From contig OX637295.1 in the NCBI GenBank assembly GCA_951799445.1, positions 18,910,001 to 18,974,000 of the forward strand: 64,000 bases of DNA, given 5' to 3'. Position 1 is the first letter of the stretch, and every line of letters begins with the position of its first letter. The notes beneath the pieces are model-generated. The model made no database searches, had not been told where the DNA came from, and saw only the letters and a list, made by a program, of their open reading frames with translations. Source of the stretch: Pseudisothecium myosuroides. Its lineage: Eukaryota > Streptophyta > Bryopsida > Hypnales > Lembophyllaceae. Of this stretch, positions 13,024-24,762 are shown piece by piece. The position numbers and the translations under genes are program-made.

Positions 13024-13700
13024 ATTGTCATTGTAGAATTTCTCCAACTTTTTTCAATGTGCACCATAGATGCAAAGTGACAAAGCTTTTAGTACACGAC
13101 TTTGGTCTTTTTGAAGGCTTATATATGTACCTATAGAACACTTTTTGGTTTGAATGAAAGATTCTGAATCAGTCTAAGGCATGTACACTTGTTAGCATCA
13201 TTGTCCAGAATGCAGAATCTACTTTTGGATCTAAAAAACAACACAGAAACCTAGAAATTGATGACACAAGATGTACAAAATCAAATGCAAGAGTCTAGAG
13301 TCGGAGCATATTGTAGGTTGTTGGTACAAAGTAGAGACAATACTTTGAAATTTCATAACCTATTCATATTTAGTCCAAATAATGCATGCTACAATGCATT
13401 GGAATCCTCATTCACTTGCCAACAGATCTAATCAAAACAATTTACATTTGATTATATTAGTAAATATGCCACGTACTACAAGTGTTGATTATAAATGCAC
13501 TTTCTTTAGTAAAAGTAGAAGCGTTTACTTTGAGTGATTTTGACTCATAAATGTCTTTGACAATCACAAGATAAGGCCACTAAGGCCGAAAGTGACTAAC
13601 AAATGCCTTCTCAAGATTACTTTGAAAATGAAAATTACTCTAGAAATGAAGAATTCACGTAGTATAGTCCCAAAGTCAGCTTATTTTTGTCAAATTAGCT
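13024..13700. other. Intergenic DNA at the edge of the genic island, no gene seen
   Basis: AT content is moderate and falls toward 13.7 kb, where the GC-rich island starts. No open frame or element ends are convincing. Confidence 0.5.
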
Positions 13701-13869
13701 TGGTGATAGGTCTCGTACTTCCAGGGTTGTTGAATCTCTCACCTGCTGGCCGTTTGAATAGAATAGAATAGAGCCCCAACTCCGCTCTCTCAGTCCCCCC
13801 TGCTTAGAATTTTTTTTTTTTTTTCTTTCTTGAACCCCTGCTTAGATTTTCCTGCCCTCCTTACCTGAT

Positions 13870-14570
13870 TTAGGTGCGAAGGAATTTTTGGGGCCCCTTT
13901 GAAGCCCAACCAGTCAGTCTCCGTGGACAAACAGGGCCATCATCCCCGTCACACTACGGTACTGAGGAGGCCCGCCCTTCGAGAACGCTTTTTTTTCCCA
14001 GTTCGGACCGCTCAGAAACTGAAGGAGAAATCAAGCCACCCGGTCAGGCTTCTTCAGCTGAAGACGGAAAAAGATCACGAGGCAGGTCAGGTGCAGCCGG
14101 TCGACTGACGGAATTCCGTCAGCAGCTCTGCCTGGCAGCCTCTGTCTGTCTGACGCCCCTGCCCTGCCACTGACGGAAAGCCGGAGCTTCAGTCGTCAGT
14201 CCGTCCACGAAGATTAAATCGGCGTCATCACGCCCAATGGACCGACGATGATGCCTCGGCGAGGCAGCTGACATGGATGCCATGCCCGGACGGATGTACA
14301 CAGTCAACGGTAGCCCTGCTAGGCCGCCCGAAAGCCTAACCACCACCACCACCCTCGCAAACAGCCGGTCACCCGGTCCCCCCACCCGACCCGCTCCGCT
14401 TCGTTCCGACTTACCCGACCCGCTCCGCTCTCCCACCCGACCCGTCCCGTCCCGCTCCGCTCGTCGTCTCTCTCACCTTCGCCTTGCCTTGGCTTCCCAC
14501 CACCCTTCCCCTCACCAGCTCTACAACCTTCCTCCCCTCCCCCTTGGGCTTTGATGCTCTTATGTCGTGG
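13870..14570 (+). promoter_or_regulatory. GC-rich, CpG-rich, pyrimidine-rich segment; probable promoter/TSS region
   Basis: Base composition changes sharply from AT-rich to GC-rich here. Short direct repeats of a CCCGACCCGCTCCGCT word lie at about 14388-14460. A long C/T-rich stretch follows at about 14460-14550, like the Y-patch near many plant transcription starts. The only strong gene downstream on this strand starts at 16739, so I infer that this is its promoter. The open frames seen here are low in complexity and look like by-products of GC content. Confidence 0.4.
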
Positions 14571-16738
14571 CCTTCGGCGTTTTGTGACTCCGGGTGTTTT
14601 AGTTTTCGGTTTAGGATACTGAACATGGCGTGTGTTCGCCGGGCGGTGCTCGCCGGCCTTATGTTTCTACAGAGTGTAGGGACGCCAATTTTGGTACTGT
14701 AGCGAGAGTAGAGGGAGGGAGTGCAGCCTTGCGAGGTGGTACCGGCCATTTTGTCGTTAATGTCTGTGCGTGTGAGTTTAATGCAACGAAGTGAGGTGAC
14801 GGTGAGGTGTCTGCGGAGTGGATTATCGCGAGAGCCTGCCTGGATAGGCGGTGCAGCGTGAGGCGTGAGGGAGGGAGTCTGTGTGTGCATTGAGGTTCGA
14901 GATTGTGTTTTTTCGGTGAGCGAGGGCGGATTATTGGAAGGTTGTTTCCAGTTTGAGGAAGTGTACATGGCCGAGATTTGCAGTGGCTTTTTATTTTTGA
15001 AGTACGGCGGGTTTTTCTTCTTCTGGCGAGTGTCTTCTTCTTAGTTTGTTGAGGTTCTCTTGAGGTTCCCTTCAGGTTGGCGAGTTTTGGAAGTCTCTTC
15101 GTGACTTGTCGCTCCTGTTTTCACAAGTTAGGCAGTGTCGAAACCTGAGTCGAAAGGCCGTTGGTTCCAGTTTCTGATTCCAAGAAACTTCTGTAACAGT
15201 TTTGGCCTGTAGTTGCAAAAATATCCAGCCTGTGCAACAAGATCGCATGAGAAGAACTGTGAGTAGTGGAACTTGCAGTTTAGAGAACTTGCCGATCCAG
15301 TGATATCACCGCTTCTTGTGAGAGTAATTATCCGGTTGGTTTTGCTTGAGACGGAGAGACGAAATTAGGACCAGTGTAATTGCTGAGAGAAATTTGTGGA
15401 ACTGTTGCTGAGTTTGTTGTTCCTTCTCTGAGGCACTTGTGTGGAGCACTACAGTGATCTCTTCAGTTGTTCGAGGACCTTATCGGTCTTTCTTGTTAGA
15501 CGTTGAAGAGGTAGAGTAGATGAGTTTCAATACTCAAGTCGTCCAGAACTTTGCACCATTCTTGGTGTCTATCTACTACATGCAAATACCAACAGCTGCT
15601 ACGAAGTTCAAGGTCTAGGGAGTTCCCTTCATGAGTTCTTGATCAGGTTGTGCATAGCCACGCCTGGGAACAGTCATCAGAAAGGTTGGCAGACTGCAAT
15701 AATAATCAGTGTCAACACGAATGTTCTACGAGAGCCGATCTTTTGTGTCGCAGTGGTGGAGCGCACTGGTGAACAGCAATCCGAAAAGGGAGCTTGAGTA
15801 GTGAATCTTAATTTTCTGCGGATCTGTCGTTGCGGACGTTTGCGGACGGGAAGATATATTAGTGTTTACGATTCCGAATGACCAGTGTTCTCCAGTCCAA
15901 CGTCTGCGGTTTACCGTACGGTGCTGTCTGATGAGTTGGACGATGAGTAATATCTGTGATTGGATCTCTCGTTGTAATTGCGTAGTCCTCAAGCCTTTCC
16001 ATTTTCAAGACTCCAAGAGCTCTTGTTCGTCCCGACTGTGCGCTCAACGCCAAACAGTTTGCTGTACATTCCGTCAATTACTGGTAGTGAAGGCCGCGCC
16101 TTCTTTTAGAATGAGGTTGGACTAGCTTGGCGACGCGTCCACTTACTCGCCATATCTAGTCTTCGCCATTTCCAGTTGTTCAGTTCTTGCATACTAGCCG
16201 ACGATACTTCAAAGTCGTCGCTCCCATCCACAATCGGTAGAGTCCTTTTCGAGCTTATATCTCATCCGAACATTTGATACTGGACCTCCACCCTTCCTTC
16301 ATCCAGAGGCGTGAGATTGTACAGTATTACACCTCATCTGCTGTTGGTAGGAAGTGATTGTATAAACGCAGCAACTTATGGTGCACTTCATTTAGAAGTT
16401 CCAGTGCTTTTTCTGTAATAGTTACTCGGAGCATTGACTGAGATCAAACTTATCGGATTCAATTGCAACTTGAAGTAACTGACAACACCGGTTGGATCCG
16501 TGAATACTATTTTTCCTAGTCGCACGACGAATCCTCTCCAGGACTTTGCCTACCGTGATCGACGACCATTTGCGAGTACATATTTGGTGCCTTGGTTACA
16601 GTAGTTCCTGCTGTGAACCTTCTTGTGACACGGGCATCGCTATGGACCAGGAGGATCATGGATACTAAAGCGACGAACCGTGTTTTTAGATGAACTGTCA
16701 CTTCAGTGAGTTCAGTCTGTACAAGCAAGTGAGCAGTC
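14571..16738 (+). other. Probable long 5' leader (possibly with an intron) of the zinc-finger gene
   Basis: About 2.2 kb of balanced base composition without mobile-element signatures lies between the promoter-like segment and the start codon. It contains several ATGs and short frames that would be upstream ORFs if it were all transcribed. No protein-like frame was recognised. Confidence 0.35.
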
Positions 16739-19074
16739 ATGGACTGTGCGAAGGGCTTGACGGTCGATTGCAGCATGTGTGGCGACGTGGGATTTCCTGA
16801 AAAACTCCAGCAATGTAAAGCCTGTGTTCGCGTTCAGCACATGTACGTGTTCTCAACTTCAGGAGGGCACCTGTGTGTAATTAGTCACGGGGACCTTGCA
16901 AGGTTTACAATTGTTTTCGAAACTCTTCTAGCTTGGACTCCTTCATGACCAATTTGCGGGCCACTTCTCACTTCTGAGCCCCATGATTTTCTTCATTTCT
17001 AGTTTTTAAGATTTGGGCTAATTTGTGGCTGTCAATAGTATCGACTGGTGTCGTTTCGAATCCTAGAATACTTCAGTGCTACTCGCAAACTAGGATATCG
17101 GCAATGTCGTGCTTTCGCTCACACCCAAGGGTACAGCACCCAGTGGTGTACAGGCGCGTTTATTGTTGAGGTTCGCTTAGTCTGACGACGCTGAATACGA
17201 CGGATTGTAGCTGTATCTTCAATTACATCTTATCTCTCATAAATTTTCTGTCACCGAGATTTCGTTGCCAATTGCTGGAGTTACATAGCAGTGACCAGTA
17301 CGATCTGCTATTATTTGCATGGGAGAGGGGGCGGTCATAATCTTCGAGTAGGGCTCAATTTCGTTAGAATTCCTCCCAGTGCTCTTTGCGAGCGTGGTAA
17401 AGATAGCCTGATCAATTGTCATATCGTTAGTTTCTATTTTCGTAGCCGTGTTGAAAAGAACCGAAGTTTAGGATCGACAAGATTGGAGTCTCCTTTCTCA
17501 GTTATATTGATTGTTTCAAGTTCAGAATTGTCTGCAAGTTTAAACTGACCATCTTTGTAGTGAGCGACACGCAATCCGCTCATGTGTGTGATCGATCGAG
17601 CATTTTGGAAGGTCATGAGAGGGGTTTAGATTATTTTCTTGCAGTTTTGCTGTTCATTAGATGTTCGACATCCTCATTACTGGCGACGAACTCATAGATC
17701 GTTGATGAGTTTATGAAGATACTTATGGCAGTACCAATCCTTTTACAGCTGTCTTCCTTTGGCTTGAACCTGTGCAGTTCCTCTCGATTGTCCTGTAGGA
17801 AAACTGATTTGTAACGGATACTTGGTCATAATATTTATCCTACTCGACATTGTTGCTTTCGGTTGAACTTCTTCGCTTGAGCACTGCTTTAGTGAAAAAA
17901 GAACCCAACATATTTCAGCGGGTTGTACTCGATACCAGTTGAATCAAAGAGCAAACATGATCAAGTTGCATTGATGGTGCCTCGGCTTCACCTTTTAGAT
18001 CGCTAGAACTATAACGGTCTCATGGTAGTGTGACTGCGTCTGTATTTTTTTATCGCTGCGCATTTGGTTTGTTCTTGGATTGATATATGTCCAAGTGGAA
18101 CTTAAATCTGGACTCATTTCATGATTACCTTTCTGCAGATATTGTTCCGCATCGAAAGAGGGTCTCGAAACTGGCACCTGGGTCTGCGATTGGTGTAGAT
18201 TACAGAATGAGCGCGAAACAAAACCTGATCAACATGTCACTGTTGACATGAAGGAAGCCACTCGAGAATTTTCTCAGTGTACATTAAAATCTCCAGATAG
18301 TGGCCTTGAGTTTCTAATCAAGGCTGTACTGTCAACTAAGGAGGAATTTCCTCCTCCGGTGACTGTTGCGACGAGAGTTACTGGCGAACGCAGCCCTACT
18401 GCAAATTGTGGCTCCAATTGTTCTTCAAGTGTAGAGAGTGAGAAAGTGAGCTTTGGCGTGCGCTCTTCATCTTGTGGACTTGGTGATGCAAGTTCAAATT
18501 TGCGTTCACAGCGCGTGGTTACAGACACAAGCATTTCAGATGAAGAAGGCAGTATCGGAACTGTGCAGGTACTTCATTCACTTATCTTATCCATCATGGT
18601 ACGCCTCAGTGGAGGCCCGTTGCGTTAGTAGGCGAGGTTTATTTCAATTGAAATTGTCATTGCCGGACACATTATGCTGCATGCTCAATTTCTGAGGTGA
18701 TTTGAAATGGCGTCATTCTGGGTGCTGAGATAGAAGTGCAGTCTTTGGGAATTGAGAGCTTTAATTGCTTATAGCACCTTATTATTTTTTCCACTTCGCA
18801 GATGCGAACAACTACTGCAGCTTGTGATATCAAGCGAAGTCCAAGCAGTCTTCGTTGCAGTGTTCGAGGAAGCAAAGGGACGAAACAAAAGCAGCTGGAT
18901 GTGAAAGCATTGAAGACTCAGTTATCATTGCCATCAAGGCATAATGCGCCCGCACCTTTGAAGAGACTATCTTCTCTAAAGGTCTTGTCTCGCTCCAACA
19001 ATATTACAATGGTAGACGACCAACCGAGGGGTCTTGTGCGACGATACAAGTCACTATCCGACATTTGCTACTAA
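16739..19074 (+). CDS. Plant PHD-finger-like C4HC3 zinc-finger protein, three exons, 268 aa
   Basis: Coding exons are 16739-16842, 18139-18568 and 18802-19074. Both introns are GT-AG. The first splits a codon after its second base and the second falls between codons; the reading frame stays open through both joins. The protein begins with a zinc finger whose ligands are Cys11, Cys14, Cys26, Cys29, His34, Cys37, Cys51 and Cys54 (motifs CSMCGDVGFPEKL, QHIYCS, CDWC). A Ser/Thr-rich middle follows, then a basic C-terminal third that ends RRYKSLSDICY. CxxCGDVG, QHxYCS, CDWC and a terminal RRYK box are the signature of a plant family annotated as RING/FYVE/PHD-type zinc-finger proteins. Compared with my recollection of seed-plant members, the finger is one residue shorter between Cys29 and His34. 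Its cellular role is not known to me; a chromatin or protein-binding role is only inferred from the finger. The first intron is long (1296 bp). The start is the first ATG in frame before the finger. Confidence 0.85.
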
Positions 19075-19945
19075 CCTGCTTATGCACAATGTTCAATGCG
19101 TATAGAGAGCTCATATCGCCGCTGATCACTACATCAACGTTCTTTACGGTTGGACAGGTTGTTGTTATGAATCCCTGTGCACCGTGGAGGAGGTTTGCAG
19201 TCGTATATATATTCACGTTATCTAGAGGGTCTTTCCAGGATTAAGATGTTCCCTGGGGTTGGCCCATGGCCTTAGCCGCTGGTCTGCTTAGTGTGCATGT
19301 TTAGAGGTCCGTGGTAACTGCAGGCAAATCTTCCATTTTCTCAAGTGCTCCGCTGCACTTGGAACTAAAAATTTGGTTGATTTTCACTTACCCACTGGGG
19401 GTGAAGTACTCTTGTGCGCGGTTGGCGCGCTTGGTCTTTTGATCTGTTAGCGTAGCTCAATGAGGACAATCACTGGTTGGATTGCAACGCCTGAATGTCT
19501 AGTCGTCATGCGTAGCGTACCTCAAAAATTTGCCTGACTTCCCTTTTTTGTCAAGCAGACTTCCCCTTTTCCCTCCCATCTTTCCTTACTACAATAGCCC
19601 GGAGTCCTGTGATGCAGATTTATTTCGAATATTGTAATCGATCAGTTCCTGCCGTTGAGCAGATTTCCAGGTCACTTCTTTTGGATTAGCTCCTAGCTTT
19701 GAGGTTAGTTGCAGCAGATGGGCGCTCCAGGCTGAACCGTACTGTAAATGAAGGATACGTAGGAGGGATATGTAGGGACAAACAAAAGGTGAATCCATTA
19801 CATACTGTTGACTGTTTTAGTAGGCCCTCAAGTGGCTGGTTATACCTGACACGGAAACATTTTTGTCTGTCAATTGGTTTGAAGTGTGTGTTGACCTCTC
19901 ATTTTCCTGAGCTACTTGACTGTAACTTTCTCCACCCGTTTTCAC
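19075..19945 (+). other. Downstream region of the zinc-finger gene (3' UTR and beyond)
   Basis: Base composition is similar to the gene. I did not find a clear AATAAA signal close to the stop; the nearest AATAAA-type word is near 20028. No second gene is recognised. Confidence 0.35.
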
Positions 19946-19975
19946 ATATATATATATATATATATACATATATGT
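19946..19975. repeat. Short (TA)n microsatellite
   Basis: An alternating TA run with one C interruption. Confidence 0.85.
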
Positions 19976-19999
19976 ATTATATCTTTCTTTCTTTTCACA

Positions 20000-21389
20000 C
20001 AATCTGAAAGTAAAGTTGTTTGCAAACAATAAAAGAGATACGCCACCATTCTTACTTGGAACCCAAAAGACATTCTCATCCAGTTTTGGAACCAGAGCTT
20101 GAATTGGCAGGCACTGGCTGCCGCTTGTTGTGCTGAACATGCCTATACTTGTTTGAACATGATAAAAACAAACTCTGCAGGTGTTGATTGGATTCATACC
20201 ATCTCTATCATTCCAACATGGTTGTGTGCCAAGCATAGGCATGAATGGATTTTTTTCCTGGATCTCTCTGTGCCCTGTACCTTTTGGAATTTGGATGGCC
20301 ATGAATCTTAGAAATCGATTTAGATTATGCAGGATAGGTCCAGCCAGAATCAGATGTGCAAAAAGACTGATACAGAAAACTCAAAGCAGGGGATCTCACT
20401 GTTCCTCTTTCACTGTAGTATTATTCTCAAAAGCTGAACCAGAAAAAAGGTTGAGGTTCTCTTCTTGCCATAGAGGTGCACAGACGAGCATACGGCCATA
20501 GCCACAAACAGTTCGACCCCACATCCAAACACAACACTTTACAATGGAGTCATGAGTAGGGGAGGGGGAGAGAGGAGGGGCCTAGGGCCCCATTTGCTGT
20601 GAGGGTGTCCCACCTCACTCTCCTGGCATGCGGAATGAATGACTTGAAATGGCAGGGCAGACATGGCATGCCTTTACTTTTATGGCTTACACACTTGAGG
20701 TAACTGAAGCTTACCCATTCCCTCGCTATAAATGCCTCTCACATCATTCCAAACTTGTCCGTCTTCATACAGCATGGAAGAAACTTTACTTTACCACCGA
20801 ACCAAAGGCTTGCTCTACGTTACATGATTAGAAAAAACCCAATCTATTTGGTTCCGCTATGAAAAAAAAACTCGTTGGAAAACTCGTTGACGGAGTCTCC
20901 CACTCGCGCATACACACGACTCTCCTGTGAAAAAGATTGAATTATTAGACAGGAAGAGACACTATCATGAAAACAGCACACACTCGATCGCACACAGCAG
21001 CAAAGAATCCGCACACAAGTACAGACCTTATCAGGGTTGGTGGCAGGAAGCTGAAAAGGAAGCTCAAAGAAGCAGTGCTTTTGAAGGTAACTTTAAACTC
21101 TAAAGAAAAGGGGCAACCAACCCAGTCAACAAAAACAAAACAAAAAAAGCCTACCTGGCATGCCCTCATTCGCCTACAGACCTGAAAATTGACACAGGGA
21201 CGGAATCCCAGACCCGTCCTCCTGTTGATGAATCTCATCCGTCCATCCCGCCCCCCCGGAAATTCATCCGCAGCGTCGCCCTGCCTCGGGATCGGCGCTC
21301 TTCCCGTCGACCAGGATTCTGGATCTCCCCCACCTTGCGTGTCCAGTTTTAAGACGTTATTGTTGGTTTATTTATTTATATTTTAAGGT
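20000..21389. other. Genic-island sequence without a recognisable gene
   Basis: The sequence is moderately GC-rich, with a purine-rich patch at about 20555-20580 and a GC-rich patch at about 21190-21330. Several short open frames overlap on both strands, but none has recognisable motifs. It could hold untranslated exons or a decayed insertion. Confidence 0.4.
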
Positions 21390-21479
21390 TTGGGTTACCA
21401 CTGTAGGAGGATGAGTCCTCAGGGATTTGTGGACGAGATGGGTACAACTCAAGACAACTTGAAGTTGCCTAACTTAGCT

Positions 21480-21906
21480 TGTGATTGTAGAGTGGTTCAC
21501 CTTATTGGTGTATGTTGCACGAATTTATCAAAGTCGCACTCTTTATATGAACGCCCTCATCACTCATAAAGATGATGCCAAGGGTCCGTGGCGTCCTCTC
21601 ACGTAGAAGCAAGGTATCTTCTCCGATTGTATTCCTTGGAAGTTTGTTGTGGTGAGTACTGTTTGGACGGTATTACAGACCGTTATCTTGTGGACCTTGT
21701 GGATTGAAGGTAACGATGCGGCATTCAATGGCATCAAATGGCGTTCGACTAAACTATAGCAGCACATTTGGTTGGGTTTGATAGACTATGGTAGAGTTGA
21801 GTGGGAGGTTGCGTGTAGTTTGAGTAGGAAGCACTCGGAGCGAGGTGACGTTGCGAAGGCATGTTTTGAGATTAGATGGGCGCGCAACGACTTGTTTGCC
21901 ATGATG
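21480..21906 (+). pseudogene. LINE ORF2 C-terminal remnant
   Basis: This is the decayed coding part of the LINE above. The segment around LWTLWIEGND and the GLIDYGRVEW tail lie in one frame, interrupted by TAG codons near 21604 and 21736. The family match rests on the pattern of tryptophans and the Asn-Asp after IEG in plant L1 C-termini. No reverse transcriptase motif is present because the element is 5'-truncated. Confidence 0.6.
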
Positions 21907-22264
21907 CATCTCAAACTCAAGGAAGGACGATTTTTTAACAGATATCGTACTGAAGTCATGAATTTATGCCTACGTACCATTATTGCACATATTACATGTA
22001 TTTCTATGCACTTAATCAGTGCGTAAACAATGCCTATCAATAACATACGATTATTGTACTGATATCAATACAATTTAGGTGCATTTTGGATACCATATTT
22101 GTATAATTACAGTACATAAATTGTACACTTTTAATAAAGATTTTAACGACACTAATTCAGTGCATAGAAATACAAGTAATATGTGCAATAATAGTACGTA
22201 GGTATGAATTCACGTAAATCGTGTTATATTTGTACGAACTTATGAACCTTATAAATTAGAGATG
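21907..22264. mobile_element. 358-bp foldback MITE, copy A
   Basis: It starts CATCTCAAACTCAAGG and ends CCTTATAAATTAGAGATG. The two halves are inverted copies over about 110 bp, best matched around TGCCTACGTACCAT and its complement. It interrupts LINE coding sequence. The flanks (ATG/TGG) show no clear target duplication. Confidence 0.7.
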
Positions 22265-22580
22265 TGGATGATGGCTCGCCTCGGTGGGCTCTTACTGGGC
22301 CTTGGGCCGGTTTTGTGTTCCAACCTCTCTAGGCGCTTCGCTCCTAGGAGGGGCAGAAACCGCCTGCCGCTGGCGCTTAGGTGTACTTTATTGTCTTTTT
22401 TGTTTGTTTTTTGTTTGTTACTTGTCCTTCCCAAGCCGCTTGCGGCTGGGCTCTTGTTCTCTTTTTCCTTGCAGTAAAGGATTTCCTTTATTTGTGTCCA
22501 AAAAAAAAAGTTGTACTCTTTTCACCCCTTAATTCGTAATGGACAGATTGGTGACCGTGAAAATCATCCCTTTTGTTGTA

Positions 22581-22938
22581 CATCTCAAACTTAAGGAAGG
22601 ACAATTTTTTAACAGATATCGTATTGAAGTCGTGAATTCATGCCTACGTACCATGATCTTACATATTATGTGTATTTTTACGCACTGAATTAGTGTGTAA
22701 ACAATGCCTATCAATAACATACGATTGTTATACTAATATCAATATAGTTTAGGTGCATTTTGGATACCACATTTGTATAATTAAAGTACATAAATTGTAC
22801 ACTTTTAATAAAGATTTTAACAACACTGATTCAGTGCATAGAAATACACGTAATATGTGCGATAATGGTACGTAGGTATGAATTCACGTAAATCGTATTG
22901 TATTTGTACGAACCTATGAACCTTATAAATTAGAGATG
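22581..22938. mobile_element. 358-bp foldback MITE, copy B
   Basis: This is a second copy with the same ends, length and orientation as copy A and only scattered base differences. It is flanked by TA on both sides, which suggests a TA target duplication as in mariner-like elements. Confidence 0.7.
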
Positions 22939-22949
22939 TAGTGTGAATC

Positions 22950-23117
22950 ATCTACTTAAAAAAATTCCAAAAGAATTCATTGGAAGTCAAACTACTATAG
23001 AAGACATCCCATTTTTACACAAAATTTTGAGGATGAATAGTTGCACTTAGCTAATCCTACACAAAGGATCCCTTGTCATCCATTGGATACAAAATGTCCA
23101 CCACGTCATTTATGGGT
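22950..23117. mobile_element. Truncated relative of the short TTAA element at 26537
   Basis: It shares the words ATTCATTGGAAGTCAA, GAGGATGAATAGTTGCACTT and ATGTCCACCACGTCA with the 229-bp element at 26537-26765. The left end is missing and the right TTAA is decayed. Confidence 0.5.
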
Positions 23118-23830
23118 CAAGGATTGGCCAGGGAGGATTGACTCCCTTATTATTATGTATTTTATCCTTAGAAAAAACACTAAAATTTTTTACTTGCCAC
23201 CCATGATAAAATTTGCAAATTCATAATTCATAATTGCAATCAAAGGCCCTAAATTAGTTGAAAAAGGTGAAAAAATATAAAATTTGCACGGCACAAAATA
23301 GAGGGCAATTTTTACATTTATTCTTGGACGGGACAATAAGGGATCAATCCTCCCTGGCCTTAAAGATTAGGAGTATGTTTTCAATTTTAGAATTTTTATT
23401 GGATAGGGCATTTACCATATTAAAGTTAAATTTATTTATTTTAAGATTATTTTTTGGTGAACAATTGTTATGTTACTAGCATTTGTGCACACTAATTTGA
23501 TCCAATTTGATTTGAATGGTTGTAGAATTTTGACTTGAATACATTGAAATCTTTTATTTTGGGCAATTTCAAAATTATTTTATTTTGAATCAATTTGTAA
23601 TCCATCTATAATATCATATAGCTAACTCATTAGCATGACTATATTATGTTAGGATTTCAAAGTGATAAACATTGTTCATTCAATTGTAAGATATCTATAT
23701 TGAAACTTTGAAAAAATGTTTTTTTTCATATGACTTTGCAAATGCATTAATCATCTTTTTCAGTTGGTATCACAATTGTGTGCCCCAAATTGCTAAAATT
23801 CCAATAGTATGCCCTTTCTTCCTTTGGAAA

Positions 23831-24762
23831 TTAACCCATAAAGGTCCATTGTCCCTTTGGGGGACAAATGGGATTTCAAACAGGTACCTACGGGCTGAAT
23901 TTTTGTCGTGATTTTTCAAAACTTTTTTTGGAGATAGAAAAACTGATAAGCTATGTGGTAATATAATTTTTTCACAATCGGTGCTCAGAAACAATAGTTA
24001 TGACCAAATAAGCTCAAAACAAGGGACGGGAGGCAGCCCGGGCAGCAAAAAAAAATTTGAAATTTTGAAAAAAAAATTTAATATTTTTTTCTCATGGATT
24101 ATATTTTTGTCTATTTGGAAAGTTTTGATTCATTTCATTTGGATTTGTTATGAGAAAGTTATGGACATTCTTGTTTTGGGGGCAGTTAGAGCATCTTTTT
24201 GAAAAAAATAACTCGTAGGATTCATTTTTGAATGCAATTTTTCAATTTTTTCAATTTTTTTTTGCATGGTTTAATTTACTTTCTAGAACAATCTCACCAT
24301 TGGGATTAGTGCATTTTAATTCCATCTAAAATATATGAATATTTTAGATTTTCCTTCTATCTTGTACCTACTTCTACTTAACAACTTTTTTACAAATGAT
24401 AACTAAGTTTTTTTTTAATTTTTAATTTTTTTTAGACTCTCAACTCAATTCTCCACTATAAAGATTTAAAGCTCAAAACTCTGTAGTGTAAAAATTTTAA
24501 GTTAAAAATGTTTAAAGTCAAAAAATCTAATCCCGCAATGTGCAGAAAAACTTGTTTTTTTCACTTCAAACGCAGATATCTTGCAATCTGAACGGTCAAA
24601 AATTCTGAAATTTTTTCCACACATTCTCATACTAGTTAGGTGTAAGATCCTATGGTTAGATGTGAAAAAAAAACACTTTTCAAATTTTTTTACTCTTGCT
24701 TTAGAAATGGCAATTTTGAGTGTTTTTTGGCAGAAAAAAGGCCTTGGGCCTTTAGGGGTTAA
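23831..24762. mobile_element. TTAA-flanked piggyBac-like non-autonomous element, 932 bp (core subfamily)
   Basis: It begins TTAACCCATAAAGGTCC and ends GGGCCTTTAGGGGTTAA, with TTAA at both borders. The interior matches the copies at 10567 and 38993 throughout, in the same orientation. It has no coding capacity. Confidence 0.75.

Larger units (their letters stand above)
21390..22509 (+). mobile_element. 5'-truncated L1-type LINE, 3' end with poly(A) tail, split by a MITE
   Basis: The plus-strand frame from about 21480 to 21906 resembles the C-terminus of plant L1 ORF2, with landmarks KQGIFSDCIPWKF, LWTLWIEGNDAAFN, GLIDYGRVEW and RWARNDLFAMM. The MITE at 21907-22264 interrupts it. A GC-richer 3' UTR follows, ending in an A10 run at 22500-22509. 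The reading frame has at least two in-frame stops (near 21604 and 21736), so the copy is dead. Its 5' border is uncertain and I could not identify a target-site duplication. Confidence 0.65.

Noticed and set aside
14119..14968. Overlapping open frames on both strands in the GC-rich island (105 and 185 codons minus, 93 and 99 codons plus)
   Set aside because: They are low in complexity and overlap one another in a GC-rich repeat-bearing promoter-like segment, where stop codons are rare by composition.
19817..20302. 161-codon minus-strand open frame
   Set aside because: It runs through a (TA)n microsatellite read as Tyr-Ile repeats and has no domain-like pattern.
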